The notes: generated from the letters alone by a model not told the origin. Counted from the first letter of the stretch, positions 17,915-28,126 are shown. The stretch: DNA of 64,000 nt from Arthrobacter sp. MMS18-M83 (GCF_026683955.1 NZ_CP113343.1:3968001-4032000); one strand, 5' to 3'. Numbers and translations are program-made.

Positions 17915-18684
17915 ACGTGGGCTCCCTTTCCGACGACGGCAGCTACCTCGTCCGGTTCCTTCTTCTCCGGCCGGCCCGAACGCAGGCGGCGGTCAATCCA
18001 GTTCACGAAGTGAGTCAACGGAATGGTCATGGCCAAGTAGAAGATTGCCGCCGCGACGTAAGGCGACAGATTTCCGCTATTGGACGCTGCGTCCTTGCCG
18101 ATCTGGAAGATCTCACGCTCCGCGGCCACGAGTCCCAGGGTAAAGAGGAGGGACGACTCCTTGATCAGGGCAATGAACTGGTTCACCAGCGCAGGCAGGA
18201 CGCGCCGAACACCCTGGGGAACCACCACGAGCCGCATGGCAGGGCCGTAGCCGAACCCCAGGGCGCGCGTCGCCTCGAGCTGCCCTTTGTCGACGCTCTG
18301 AATTCCCGAGCGGAAGATCTCGCCGATGTAGGCCGCCGACATCAGCGACAGCGCCGCGATGGCCAACGGGTACGGGCTCGTGGAACCTGTCAGCTGCTTG
18401 ATGATGGGTCCGAAGCCCAGGCCAATCACGAGGATCGTGAGGACCGGCGGAAGCCCGCGGAGGACATCCGTGTACACGCGGGCGATCCATCGCGCCCCTG
18501 CGTTCCGGGAGATCCCCATGAGCGCGAGCAGCATGCCAAGCACCGTTCCGATGACGCCGGACGTCACGGCCAAGACGAGGGTGTTCGGCAGCCCGACGGC
18601 GAACATCTTGGGAAGGACTTCGCCTATCGCCTTCCAATCAAGGAAGGTCTCAGAGAGCAGTTTGAGGATTTCCTGGAGATCCAT
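17911..18684 (-). CDS. polar amino acid ABC transporter, permease
   Basis: A 257-residue HisM/GlnP-type membrane subunit with about five membrane segments. The cytoplasmic coupling loop ([25 protein letters not shown], recognisable as [15 protein letters not shown]) is typical of the family. It lies 12 bp downstream of the binding protein and overlaps the ATPase gene. Confidence 0.94.
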   Translation of the reverse strand: MDLQEILKLLSETFLDWKAIGEVLPKMFAVGLPNTLVLAVTSGVIGTVLGMLLALMGISRNAGARWIARVYTDVLRGLPPVLTILVIGLGFGPIIKQLTGSTSPYPLAIAALSLMSAAYIGEIFRSGIQSVDKGQLEATRALGFGYGPAMRLVVVPQGVRRVLPALVNQFIALIKESSLLFTLGLVAAEREIFQIGKDAASNSGNLSPYVAAAIFYLAMTIPLTHFVNWIDRRLRSGRPEKKEPDEVAAVVGKGAHV

Positions 18685-18696
18685 GGAACGCCTGGG

Positions 18697-19650
18697 TTAC
18701 TTAGCGGGGATCTGGACGGCCTTGCTGCCCGGCTTCCAGCCCTGGGGAGTCTGATCCGCGGTCGTCGGGCGGTCCTTGTACCACTCTGCAGTGAGCTTGG
18801 TCCACGTGCCGTCCGCGATTACAGCGTCGAGGCCGGAGTTGAGGGCGTCCGTCAGGGCCTTGTTGTCCTTGTTCACGGCGTAGGCGGTGAAGTTCTGGGT
18901 GTTGACCACCTTCTCGGCGATCTTGGTCTTGTCGCCGTCCTTGACCTGGCCGGTGGCCTGCTGCGACGGGGCCACCCAAGCGTCAACCTGACCGCTCTTC
19001 ACGTTGGCGTAAACCGTGTTGTAGTCCGGGAAGCGGACGGGCTCAAGCTTGAGCGTGTTGGTGACGTAGTCATCCTGGACGGTGCCTTGAACAACGCCGA
19101 TACGGAGGTCGGACTTGAGGTCCGCGAAGCCCTTGACCTTGGAGTCGCTCTTGGTCACTACAGCCATGTAGCCGAAGTCGTAGCCGTTGGTGAAGCCGAC
19201 CGTCTCGCGGCGCTTGTCCGTTGTGGAGATCGAGGAGGATCCGACGTCGAACTGCTTGTTCTTGACCTGGGAGAGCAGCGCTGAGAAGTCAGTGGAGGCG
19301 AACTCCACCTTGAGGCCCAGCTTGGCGCCAATGGCGCGCAGAAGCTCGTTGTCGTAACCGGTGAACTTTCCCGAAGGATCGATGAAGATGTTCGGCGGAG
19401 CGTCCGAGAGCGTACCGACGCGCAGGGTCCCGTCAGTGATCAAGCCCAGCTTGGACTTGTCGATCTTGTCCACCGGAGTGACGTCCTTGGTGGTGTACTT
19501 ATCCAGCGTCTTTTGGTCGCTGCCTTGGAGGGCGTCGGTGGGCGAGGCGCTGCCGGTGCTGCCCGCTCCGCCACCGCAGGCGGCCAGGGACACGGCGAGA
19601 ACTGCAGCCACAGGGACAGCAGAGAACCACTTCAGGGCTTTGATTTTCAT
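18697..19650 (-). CDS. amino acid ABC transporter, substrate-binding lipoprotein
   Basis: A 317-residue family 3 solute-binding protein. From the ATG at 19650 it has a lipoprotein signal (MKIKALKWFSAVPVAAVL, lipobox LAAC) and then the SBP core (LRVGTLSDAPPNIFIDPSGK, FTGYDNELLRAIGAKLG, SSISTTDKRRETVGF, GVVQGTVQDDYV). ATG 19668 is an alternative but starts a less typical signal. It is the first gene of the transporter operon. The amino acid transported cannot be read from sequence. Confidence 0.92.
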   Translation of the reverse strand: MKIKALKWFSAVPVAAVLAVSLAACGGGAGSTGSASPTDALQGSDQKTLDKYTTKDVTPVDKIDKSKLGLITDGTLRVGTLSDAPPNIFIDPSGKFTGYDNELLRAIGAKLGLKVEFASTDFSALLSQVKNKQFDVGSSSISTTDKRRETVGFTNGYDFGYMAVVTKSDSKVKGFADLKSDLRIGVVQGTVQDDYVTNTLKLEPVRFPDYNTVYANVKSGQVDAWVAPSQQATGQVKDGDKTKIAEKVVNTQNFTAYAVNKDNKALTDALNSGLDAVIADGTWTKLTAEWYKDRPTTADQTPQGWKPGSKAVQIPAK

Positions 19651-19991
19651 CAAGCAAATCACTTTCATCGGGGAACACGCGTTCGTATCGAGGCGGGCGG
19701 GGAACGCAGCCAAAGCAGGTTTGGGCCGCAATATCAGAACTCGACCCGCCAAACTTAATTATGTCATTCGTCTATTCACCGATAAATTGACGGCGATACG
19801 ACGTGTGATTCCCGGAAAGTCCGAATTAAATTCAACACTGAATGGGATTTGTCCCTGAAGTGCCGCATCCCCCGGCATCAGGGGGAATCCGTGACTGACG
19901 TCCAGCTGGCATTCAGGCAACGAACGGCAATGTGACATGCATCCCATCATGCGGACGCTTGGAGAAGCGTCCAGTCCGTGGACCCAAGCCT
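19651..19991. other. 341-bp intergenic region upstream of the ABC transporter
   Basis: A conspicuously A/T-rich stretch (about 19745-19850) between the binding-protein and exonuclease genes, both on the minus strand. It probably holds the transporter promoter: on the minus strand a CATAAT (19762-19757) has TTTATC 17 bp upstream, which would give a leader of roughly 100 nt. No gene or inverted repeat was seen. Confidence 0.4.
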
Positions 19992-20702
19992 TTAGAATTC
20001 TCCGCGGCTGGCATCTTCCGGGGGAAGCACCGGCCAATTGCCTTCAATGACAGCCGTTGGTTTGGTCTTGCGCAGGTAGGTCTGGAAATCGGCGGCCTGT
20101 GCAGCCGCCCAATCAACCTGAAGGTGGTGCAGCTTGGAAGCGGGCATCTGCAGCTTCGGGAATTTGCCGGCCATGGCATCCAGCACGCGCAGGGTGGCGA
20201 GGGCGTCCGCGGCGGAGGTGTGGGCGTTATCGAGGTTCACGCCGTATTCCTCGCACAGAGCTGTCAGGGTCCGCTTGCCCTTGCGGTACCGGTCAACCTG
20301 CTTGTTCATGACATAGGGGTCAAGCACGGGGAACCGGGTCAGTTGCGGCACCCCGTAGCGGGCGGATTCGGCGGCCAGGACCGTGAAGTCATAGCTGGCA
20401 TTGAACGCAATGACCGGCACACCGTCGTCGAACAATTCCTGCAGTGCCGCCGCAACCTCACGCGTGACCTCTGCGGCGGGGCGGCCCTCTGCCCTCGCCT
20501 TCTCCGTGGTGATGCCGTGGATTTCACTGGCTTCCAACGGGATCTCCACGCCAGCGTCCGCCAACCATTCGAGTTCCTTGATGACTCCGCCATCGTCGTC
20601 CACGACCGTGACGGAAGCGGTGACGATCCTCGCGGAACGGGAGTTCCGTCCGGTGGTCTCAAGATCGAAGGCGGCGCGGGGGAGGGTGTTCCAGGAGCTC
20701 AT
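19992..20702 (-). CDS. DEDDh 3'-5' exonuclease (DnaQ-like)
   Basis: A 236-residue exonuclease-fold protein. Exo I is AAFDLETTGRNS, Exo II VIAFNASYDFTVL and Exo III NAHTSAADALATLRVL (His and Asp of DEDDh), followed by an ~80-residue C-terminal extension. It is probably a stand-alone epsilon-like or RNase T-like nuclease. It is divergent from the alkyltransferase-like gene at the head of the DNA-repair block. Confidence 0.9.
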   Translation of the reverse strand: MSSWNTLPRAAFDLETTGRNSRSARIVTASVTVVDDDGGVIKELEWLADAGVEIPLEASEIHGITTEKARAEGRPAAEVTREVAAALQELFDDGVPVIAFNASYDFTVLAAESARYGVPQLTRFPVLDPYVMNKQVDRYRKGKRTLTALCEEYGVNLDNAHTSAADALATLRVLDAMAGKFPKLQMPASKLHHLQVDWAAAQAADFQTYLRKTKPTAVIEGNWPVLPPEDASRGEF

Positions 20703-20780
20703 GCTTCAACGCTACCGGCGCCCTCCGACAAGAACCGGACCGACACACTCCCTGCGGAACGATGCGGCGGACGATGACGA

Positions 20781-20786
20781 TACGCT
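20781..20786 (+). promoter_or_regulatory. candidate -10 box, leaderless alkyltransferase-like gene
   Basis: TACGCT ends 6 nt before the ATG at 20793, so transcription would begin at the start codon. Confidence 0.35.
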
Positions 20787-20792
20787 GGTGGC

Positions 20793-21209
20793 ATGCGGAT
20801 GGAGTTTGTGACGGCGGTGCTGGCCGTCGTGGACCTCATGCCGCCCGGGGTTGCGGTGTCCTATGGGGATGTTGCCGAGCTTCTGGGCTCTGGCGGTCCG
20901 CGGCAGATCGGATCCGTCATGAGCCACCACGGGAGCGCCGTGGCCTGGTGGCGCGTCCTTCGCGCCAGCGGCGAGGCCCCGCCGGGCCTTGAGGCGGAGG
21001 CGCTGCGCCACTACTTGGACGAGGGAACGCCGCTCCACGGCGCCTACGCAGAGTATCTGCGGACTGGCGAGGGCCGGTGGCGGGTTGACCTCGGCTTGGC
21101 CCGGTGGGCTCCGACGGATCAGGATTTCGACAGTATCGATATGATCTCCGGGCAACTCGAGGGTCAGCTCCATAAATTGTCAGTGCCCGATGATGAAATG
21201 ACTGTGTGA
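20793..21209 (+). CDS. alkyltransferase-like protein (ATL), MGMT family
   Basis: A 138-residue protein with the DNA-binding wHTH of O6-alkylguanine alkyltransferase (GVAVSYGDVAELLGSGGPRQIGSVM as AVSYGDVAELLG..RQIGSVM). The active-site PCHRV motif is replaced by AWWRVLRASG: Trp in place of the acceptor Cys. ATL proteins bind alkylated bases and recruit nucleotide excision repair. It overlaps adnA by 4 bp (GTGA), matching the mycobacterial neighbourhood. A slightly later ATG (20799) is possible. Confidence 0.9.
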   Translation: MRMEFVTAVLAVVDLMPPGVAVSYGDVAELLGSGGPRQIGSVMSHHGSAVAWWRVLRASGEAPPGLEAEALRHYLDEGTPLHGAYAEYLRTGEGRWRVDLGLARWAPTDQDFDSIDMISGQLEGQLHKLSVPDDEMTV

Positions 21210-24200
21210 GTCCAACACCAACCCCGCAGGCGACAACACAGCAAGCAACAACACGGCAAACACCGCGGCAGGCCTCCGCCCGGTTGCGCCTGCTTCCGCC
21301 CCGTGAAGTCCATTACGCAGCACCGACGTTGTCCGCTGACCAGGCCGCCGTCGTCGAACTTCCGCTCGGATCCGGGCCGGTGTTGGTGCCGGGGGCACCG
21401 GGCACCGGGAAGTCCACTGTACTGGTGGAGGCTGCTGTCCGGCGCGTACAGCGCGATGGCGTGGATACCGAACGTATCCTGATCCTGGCGCCCGGCCGGC
21501 ATGCGGCGTCGGCGTTGCGGGACACCTTTACGGGGCGGCTGGACCGCAGTTTGAGTACGACGCCGGCACGCACCTGGGCGTCATACGCCTTCGATCTGAT
21601 CCGGCGAGCCAAAGCCGAGGGCGTGCTGCCGCTGCAGCGACCGCCCAAGTTGCTTTCGGGGCCGGAACAGGACCTCATCATCAAGGAATTGCTGGAGGGG
21701 CACGCCAAGCCGGGCTTTGAACTTCCGTGGCCCCGGGATTTGTCTGCGGCGTTGCCGACGCGGGGCTTCCGGCAGGAGGTCCGCCAGCTTTTTGACCGCA
21801 TCATTGAATCCGGCCGCACTGCGGAAGACCTGACGGCGCTTGCCTACGAATGCGGCCGGCCGGACTGGATTGCCGCCGCGGACCTGTATGCGGAATACCG
21901 CGACGTCCTGGATCTGCGGATGCCAGAGGCCTTTGACCCGGCGGGAATCATTACCGCAGCGCGCCAGATCTTCCAGGATTCCCCCGGATTCCTGGCGGCC
22001 GAGCGTGAACGGTTGCAATTGATCCTGGTGGACGACATCCAAGAGGCAAATCCTGCAGTGTTCGAACTGCTAGCGGACATCGCAGAAGGCAAGGATGTTC
22101 TGGTGACGTCCTCCCCGGACACCGTGGTCCAAGGGTTTCGCGGTGCCCGTCCCGATCTTGTCGCCGAACTGCCGCATCTGCTCGGGGGCACGGCCCTCGG
22201 AGGCCTTGCGGGTAACGTGCGGGAGCTTCCTCTGTGGCACACCCACCGGCACCTCCCCGACGTCGCGAAAGCGTGGACGGGGGTGGCTGCACGTATCTCG
22301 CAGCGTGCAGGAGGCCAGTTGGCCCGGCGTCTGGATCCGCTACCTGCTCAAGCGGGCCCGCAGCCTGTGGGCCGCGTGGAAGCGCATGTGCTTCCCTCGG
22401 CAGTCCACGAATTGCGCTACGTGGCTCAACGCATCCTTGAAGCACAGCTACGTGAGAACTACGGGTTCGGTGACATCGCGGTGATTGTGCGCAACGGTGG
22501 GCAATTGGCGCAATTGCAACGCTATCTAGGCGGTCAAGGAATCCCGGTCCGCGTGCCCGTCGCGGATTCAGCTGTCCGCGATGAAGTGGCTGTTCGTCCC
22601 CTGCTTGAGGTGTACGGCGTGGTGCTGGACGCCGCCAAGCTGACGCCTGAGTCTGCTGTCTCGCTGCTCACGTCGAGGATCGGCGGGGCTACCGCCATCG
22701 AGCTGCGCCGCCTGCGGCAATCCCTGCGCAGGGAGGAACTGCTGGGCGGCGGTGGCCGGTCCAGTGACGCATTGCTCGTTGAAGCCTTGCTGCAGCCTGG
22801 GGCGCTGGGTTCTTTGGGTATCGAGGGCAGCTCGGCACGGCGCTTGGCCCGCATGATCGCGGCAGGACGTCTCGCTTCCGCCGAACCCGGAGCCAACGCT
22901 GAAACGGTGTTGTGGGCGTTGTGGCAAGCCACCGGGCTGGCCTCGCGCTGGACGGAAATGGCGCTCGACGGCGGCGCCGCCGGCGCCCGCGCGGACCGGG
23001 ACCTTGACGCCATGATGGCTTTGTTCCACACCGCCGAGCGTTATGTTGACCAGCTCCCCGGCTCCGGTCCCGAACAGTTCCTGGAGTATCTGCTCAGCCA
23101 GGAACTTCCCATGGACACCCTTGCCGCCAGGGCGCAGTTGGAGGATGCGGTGGAGCTCATGACGCCGGCCAGCGCGGCCGGGCGGGAATGGTCCGTGGTC
23201 ATTGTCGCGGGCCTGCAGGAAGGCGTCTGGCCCAACACCCGGCTCCGGGGTGAACTCCTCGGAAGTACGTTATTTGCCGATGCCATCGAGCACGGGGTTG
23301 AACACGCCTTGCAAAGGGGTCCCCTCAGCAGACTGCGGGATATCCGCTATGACGAGCTTCGCAGCTTCTCCACAGCCGTTTCACGTGCACGGGAAGTCCT
23401 CATCTGCACCGCTGTTTCGTCCGAAGATGAGCAGCAATCGGCCTTTCTTGACTACGTGGCGCCCCTTGAGCCGGGACAGTACCAACGTGAGTACACACCC
23501 GTAGGCCGTCCCATGACCCTTCGTGCCTTGGTGGCCGAGCTGAGGCAGCGCGTTCAGCCGGACGACGCCGCGCTTGCCCGCCCCGGCGTGGCCGGGGACG
23601 CCGCGGAAGCGGCCCGAGTCCTGGCCCACCTTGCCACAGCGGAGCCTGCGGTGCCGGGCGCGCATCCGGATTCCTGGTGGGGATTGGCGCCGCTCAGCAG
23701 CGAAGACCCGGTGGTCCCTCAAGGAGGCACTGTGTTCGTTTCTCCCTCCAAGGTGGAGACCGTACACAAATCGCCGTTGGATTGGTTTGTCCAGGCAGCG
23801 GGTGGCGAACCCGCCACGGACTTTGCCCGCAGCCTTGGCACCTTGGTCCATGCGATTGCCCAGGAGCTGCCCGATGCCTCCGGCGCTGAGTACGTCGCGG
23901 AGCTTGTGCGCCGCTGGCCGACTCTTGGCATGAAGGACAACTGGGAGGGCAGGCTGGACTTCCAGCGTGCAGAACAGATGGTCCGGAAGCTCGCCCAATA
24001 CGTCCTTGTCATGCGGAGCGAAGGCCGAAGCCTGGCCGGGGTCGAAGTAGACTTCGACGTTCCCCTGCCGGAGGTGCGGCTCGATCCCTTTTCCGAGGAT
24101 TCCGATGCTGTCCGGAACGCTGTGCTGAGGGGGCAAGTGGATCGCTTGGAAATAGATGCCGAAGGCAGGCTGGTGATTGTCGACCTCAAGACGGGCAAGC

Positions 24201-24547
24201 GCCAGCCGGGTAAAACCGAACTTGCGAGGCACCCGCAGCTGGGCGCGTATCAGGCGGCGGTGCTGCACGGCGGATTCGAGGGCCTACCCGTTCCCGGGCT
24301 TGTTCCAGGCGGCGCCGTTCTGGCACAGCTTGGGACCAAGACGAAGACGCCGGCAATCCAAGTGCAGGAGCCTCTGGATCCGGGAGATAACTGGGCGCAG
24401 GACCTTGTCAACGAGGCCGCCGCGCTCATGGCCGGAGCTAGCTTCGAGGCACGTCACGATCCCTCAAAAGGCAGCCACGGGGGCCACGGTTGCCGTCTGC
24501 CCGATATTTGCCCATTGTGCTCCAGGGGAAAGCAGGTCACCGAATGA
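21206..24547 (+). CDS. adnA: AdnA-like helicase-nuclease subunit
   Basis: A 1113-residue SF1 helicase with a C-terminal PD-(D/E)XK nuclease, partner of AdnB in resecting DNA double-strand breaks. Walker A is GAPGTGKS (residues 63-70). The Walker B box is degenerate (LVDDIQEAN rather than DEFQD). Later motor motifs include VVIVAGLQEGVWPN. The nuclease has GQVDRLEID and VIVDLKTGK. The C terminus ends CRLPDICPLC (Cys 1096, 1102, 1105), reminiscent of iron-sulfur nuclease modules. It starts at a GTG overlapping the ATL stop, and overlaps adnB by ATGA. Confidence 0.92.
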   Translation: MSPTPTPQATTQQATTRQTPRQASARLRLLPPREVHYAAPTLSADQAAVVELPLGSGPVLVPGAPGTGKSTVLVEAAVRRVQRDGVDTERILILAPGRHAASALRDTFTGRLDRSLSTTPARTWASYAFDLIRRAKAEGVLPLQRPPKLLSGPEQDLIIKELLEGHAKPGFELPWPRDLSAALPTRGFRQEVRQLFDRIIESGRTAEDLTALAYECGRPDWIAAADLYAEYRDVLDLRMPEAFDPAGIITAARQIFQDSPGFLAAERERLQLILVDDIQEANPAVFELLADIAEGKDVLVTSSPDTVVQGFRGARPDLVAELPHLLGGTALGGLAGNVRELPLWHTHRHLPDVAKAWTGVAARISQRAGGQLARRLDPLPAQAGPQPVGRVEAHVLPSAVHELRYVAQRILEAQLRENYGFGDIAVIVRNGGQLAQLQRYLGGQGIPVRVPVADSAVRDEVAVRPLLEVYGVVLDAAKLTPESAVSLLTSRIGGATAIELRRLRQSLRREELLGGGGRSSDALLVEALLQPGALGSLGIEGSSARRLARMIAAGRLASAEPGANAETVLWALWQATGLASRWTEMALDGGAAGARADRDLDAMMALFHTAERYVDQLPGSGPEQFLEYLLSQELPMDTLAARAQLEDAVELMTPASAAGREWSVVIVAGLQEGVWPNTRLRGELLGSTLFADAIEHGVEHALQRGPLSRLRDIRYDELRSFSTAVSRAREVLICTAVSSEDEQQSAFLDYVAPLEPGQYQREYTPVGRPMTLRALVAELRQRVQPDDAALARPGVAGDAAEAARVLAHLATAEPAVPGAHPDSWWGLAPLSSEDPVVPQGGTVFVSPSKVETVHKSPLDWFVQAAGGEPATDFARSLGTLVHAIAQELPDASGAEYVAELVRRWPTLGMKDNWEGRLDFQRAEQMVRKLAQYVLVMRSEGRSLAGVEVDFDVPLPEVRLDPFSEDSDAVRNAVLRGQVDRLEIDAEGRLVIVDLKTGKRQPGKTELARHPQLGAYQAAVLHGGFEGLPVPGLVPGGAVLAQLGTKTKTPAIQVQEPLDPGDNWAQDLVNEAAALMAGASFEARHDPSKGSHGGHGCRLPDICPLCSRGKQVTE

Positions 24548-27500
24548 CCGTCCAAACACTCGCCGGTATCGAGGCTGAAGAGACTGCCGAAGATGCCCCG
24601 GTGCTGCCCGAGCCTCGATTCTCGCCTGGCGAGTTGTCGGCCATCCTGGGCGAGCGGAATCGTCCCACGGAAGAGCAATCTGCCATTATTGCTTCGCCGT
24701 TGACCCCACGGCTGGTCATCGCCGGCGCGGGATCCGGGAAGACTGCAACCATGGCGGATCGCGTTGTATGGCTCGTGGCCAACGGATGGGTCCGCCCCGA
24801 AGAGGTCCTGGGCGTCACCTTCACCCGCAAGGCCGCAGGGGAGCTGGCAAGCCGTATCCGCGCCAAATTGGCAACACTGCAACGCATAGCGTCGTCGGAT
24901 AGCGGGCATTACGGTTTCCCGGAGGGTGTTGCCGGCTCCGACGAACTTGAACCCAAGGTGTCCACCTACCACTCCTACGCCAGCGGGATTGTGGCCGACT
25001 ATGGCCTTCGCCTGGGAATCGAACGCGATGTGGTTCTGCTGGGAGGCGCCCAGGCCTGGCAGCTTGCCAGTGAGGTGGTTGAAGCGTACGACGGCGATTA
25101 CGAGCACTTCACAGCTGCCAAGTCCACGTTGGTGAATGCCGTGATGCAGTTGGCCGGCGAGTGCGCCGAGCATTTGCGGGAACCCGTCGAAGTTCAACGC
25201 TGGTTGATGGAGCGGGTGTCCGAGTTCACTCACTTGCCTTACATGGACGGGGCAAAAAAGAACCCTACCCAAGCCGCCGGCGATCTCGGTGCCATATTGC
25301 GTACCAGGGCCAGCGTTGCGGACATGGTGGGGCGATACCAAATGGCCAAGAGGAACCGGGGGGTCCTGGACTTCGGCGATCTCGTTGCGCTCGCCGCCAA
25401 GATCGCCCAGGACATACCCTTGGCTGCCTCTACGGAGCGGGCCCGCTACAAGGTGGTGCTGCTTGATGAATTCCAGGACACCTCGCACGCCCAGCTGGTC
25501 CTGTTCTCCCGCCTGTTCGGGGGAGGACATGCCGTCACGGCGGTGGGGGATCCCAACCAGTCAATCTATGGGTTCAGGGGTGCCTCGGCAGGCCAGCTGT
25601 TCCATTTCGTGCAGGAATTCCCGGTCCTCGTGGAGGACAGCTTCGGAACCGCTTCCTTTGCACCTGCCCCCACTTCATACCTGACAACCGCGTGGCGGAA
25701 CGGGCGCAACATCCTGGCCGCGGCCAACGTCATTTCCGCCCCGCTCAACAAGGCCGCCGCGAGTGAGGGAGCCCCGGGCTCGAGGGCCGAAGACAGCTCC
25801 GTGGCAGTACCTCCGTTGCAGCCGAGCCCAGCGGCTGTGGACGGCAGCGTCGTGCTCGGGCGCTTTGCCACGGACGAGGACGAGGCCGCTGCAATTGCCC
25901 GGGACGTCCACCGCTACCGGCGCACGGTCTTCGAAACCGCGGCTGACGGTGCACCTGTCTCGCCCACCATGGCAGTGCTCTGCCGCCGCCGGGCGCAGAT
26001 GGAGTGCCTGCGGCGTGAATTCGAAGTCCAGGGGATCCCCTATGAAATCGTGGGTCTCGGCGGCCTGCTCGATACCCCTGAGGTTGTGGACCTCGTCGCG
26101 GCGCTCCGGGTCCTGGCCGATCCCGGCCGCTCGGATGCCCTGATGCGTCTGCTGGCAGGCGCCCGTTGGCGCATCGGTACTTCCGACCTCATGGCATTCC
26201 GCGACTGGTCGCAGTTCCTGGCCCGACGGCGCTCCCAAGGCGGTACTGGGGCCGGCAGTGTGGACGACGATGCCTCAGGGGCGGACGAAGGCCCTGCGGA
26301 GACCGTGGTGGAGAGCGACATCACGGACGCCGCGAGCCTTGTGGAGGCGCTGGACTTCTTGCCACGATCGGAATGGACCTCACGCCACGGCCGCTCCCTC
26401 AGCGCCCCGGCCTTGGAACGCCTCGGCCGCCTGTCTGCGGAACTTCGGAACCTCCGTGGGTTCATCGGGGATGACCTCAGCACCCTCCTTGGCGAGGTGG
26501 AGCGTGCCATGTTGCTGGACATTGAGGTCGCAGCGAAGCCCGGCACGAGCATCCATCAGGCTCGCCGGAACCTGGACGCATTCCACGACGCGGCTGCGAG
26601 TTTCCTACACACTTCTCAGCGCGTGGATCTGTTGGCCTTCCTGGGCTGGCTAGAAGCGGCCGCCGCGGAAGAGGGCGGCCTGGACATGGCCGATGCCGAG
26701 GTGAACCACGAGGCCGTGCAACTGCTGACGGTCCACGCCTCCAAAGGCTTGGAATGGGACGTTGCCTTTGTGCCCGGGCTCAACGCCGGGGCCTTCCCGA
26801 GCAGTCGCGACTCGCGATGGAGCAGCGGCACCGCAGCCCTGCCCTGGCCCCTCCGCGGAGACCGGGCCGACCTCCCGCAATGGGATCTGGACCAACCGGA
26901 CCAGAAAGGGTGGCTGGATGCTGAGAAGGACTTCAAATCAGAGGTTCAGCACCATGGCGAGGCTGAAGAACGCCGACTCGCCTACGTTGCCTACACGCGT
27001 GCAAAGTTCGTCCTGTGGGCATCGAGCGCCGCATGGAACGGTTCCCGGGCAGGGATTGCAGAGACGTCTCCGTTCCTTGCTGAGTTGGCATGTCTGGCTG
27101 ACCAGGCAAGCAACGACACCGTTGGAACATCCGCGGCGCTCATTCACCCGCAGTCGCTCAGTGAAGACGCATTGCCTACTGAGAGCCCCCTGACGGTCGG
27201 CACGGAAGTGGCGCTCTTCCCCTATGATCCGCTCGAAGGTCCCAGCGACCCCCGCACGGGAGAACGGCTCCGGTTGGTGCCGGGCAGGCGGGCTGCCATG
27301 GAGGCCGCGGCAACCCGGGTCAGGGAAGCCATTGAGGGGCTCCGGGCGGATTCGGCGATCGTCATCGAGGCCCCGTTGGTTAGTGCTCCGTCCCGCCCGT
27401 CCGTTCAACAGCTCCGGGGCGCGGCCGCTGGCTGGGCGGCCGAGGCAAGGCTGTTGTTGGAACGGCAGTTGCGACGGAAGCCGGTCCAGGACGTCCATTT

Positions 27501-28092
27501 GCCGGGTCATATCTCGGCATCCATGTTCGTCGATCTTGGAGATGATCCTGCTGCCGTCCTGGCCCAGCTCCGGCGGCCCGTGCCGCGGCAGCCTGGGATC
27601 TCGGCCCGCAAGGGCACCGCATTCCATTCATGGGTGGAGGAGTACTTCGGAACTACCGGCATGCTGGACCTCGACGAGGCACCCGGCTCCGACTCGCACA
27701 TCGACGAGGCCTATGGTCTTGACGACATGGTGGCAACGTTTGTTACCTCCGAATGGGCACACCGTGCCCCTGCCTTCGTCGAGGTCCCGGTTGAGACACG
27801 GATTGGAGACGTGGTTGTGCGCGGCCGGATCGACGCCGTTTTTCAGGGGGCGGACGGTACCTGGGAACTGGTGGACTGGAAGACGGGCAAGCGGCCGGCC
27901 GGCCGGCAGCTTAAGACCCGCGCCGTGCAGCTTGCCGTGTACCGGCTGGCGTGGGCGCGCCTCAAGGGCGTGCCGTTGGAGCGGGTCAGCGCAGCGTTTT
28001 ACTACGTAGCCGATGACGCCGTCGTGAGGCCCCACGATTTGGGCACGGCGGCTGAACTGGAGAACATCATCGCTTCCGCGCTTGGCAGCTAA
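24544..28092 (+). CDS. adnB: AdnB-like helicase-nuclease subunit
   Basis: A 1182-residue UvrD/RecB-type protein, the active motor of the AdnAB pair. Motifs: Q-motif region PTEEQSAII, Walker A GAGSGKT (61-67), FTRKAAGEL, DEFQDTS, GDPNQSIYGFRGA, LLTVHASKGLEWD and YVAYTRAK. The C-terminal nuclease shows GRIDAVFQG and ELVDWKTGKR. The ATG at 24544 overlaps the adnA stop. Its last codons lie in a 17-bp tandem repeat. It converges with the phosphotransferase gene. Confidence 0.94.
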   Translation: MTVQTLAGIEAEETAEDAPVLPEPRFSPGELSAILGERNRPTEEQSAIIASPLTPRLVIAGAGSGKTATMADRVVWLVANGWVRPEEVLGVTFTRKAAGELASRIRAKLATLQRIASSDSGHYGFPEGVAGSDELEPKVSTYHSYASGIVADYGLRLGIERDVVLLGGAQAWQLASEVVEAYDGDYEHFTAAKSTLVNAVMQLAGECAEHLREPVEVQRWLMERVSEFTHLPYMDGAKKNPTQAAGDLGAILRTRASVADMVGRYQMAKRNRGVLDFGDLVALAAKIAQDIPLAASTERARYKVVLLDEFQDTSHAQLVLFSRLFGGGHAVTAVGDPNQSIYGFRGASAGQLFHFVQEFPVLVEDSFGTASFAPAPTSYLTTAWRNGRNILAAANVISAPLNKAAASEGAPGSRAEDSSVAVPPLQPSPAAVDGSVVLGRFATDEDEAAAIARDVHRYRRTVFETAADGAPVSPTMAVLCRRRAQMECLRREFEVQGIPYEIVGLGGLLDTPEVVDLVAALRVLADPGRSDALMRLLAGARWRIGTSDLMAFRDWSQFLARRRSQGGTGAGSVDDDASGADEGPAETVVESDITDAASLVEALDFLPRSEWTSRHGRSLSAPALERLGRLSAELRNLRGFIGDDLSTLLGEVERAMLLDIEVAAKPGTSIHQARRNLDAFHDAAASFLHTSQRVDLLAFLGWLEAAAAEEGGLDMADAEVNHEAVQLLTVHASKGLEWDVAFVPGLNAGAFPSSRDSRWSSGTAALPWPLRGDRADLPQWDLDQPDQKGWLDAEKDFKSEVQHHGEAEERRLAYVAYTRAKFVLWASSAAWNGSRAGIAETSPFLAELACLADQASNDTVGTSAALIHPQSLSEDALPTESPLTVGTEVALFPYDPLEGPSDPRTGERLRLVPGRRAAMEAAATRVREAIEGLRADSAIVIEAPLVSAPSRPSVQQLRGAAAGWAAEARLLLERQLRRKPVQDVHLPGHISASMFVDLGDDPAAVLAQLRRPVPRQPGISARKGTAFHSWVEEYFGTTGMLDLDEAPGSDSHIDEAYGLDDMVATFVTSEWAHRAPAFVEVPVETRIGDVVVRGRIDAVFQGADGTWELVDWKTGKRPAGRQLKTRAVQLAVYRLAWARLKGVPLERVSAAFYYVADDAVVRPHDLGTAAELENIIASALGS

Positions 28093-28126
28093 CACCGCTT
28101 GGCAGCTAAGACCGCTTGGCAGCTAA
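28079..28126 (+). repeat. 17-bp tandem repeat spanning the adnB stop
   Basis: CGCTTGGCAGCTAA begins at 28079, 28096 and 28113, a 17-bp period. The first copy contains the final codons and TAA of adnB, so the end of the gene has been duplicated twice downstream. Confidence 0.85.

Noticed and set aside
28079-28126. CRISPR-like direct repeats
   Set aside because: The 17-bp units are directly adjacent with no spacers and derive from the adnB 3' end.
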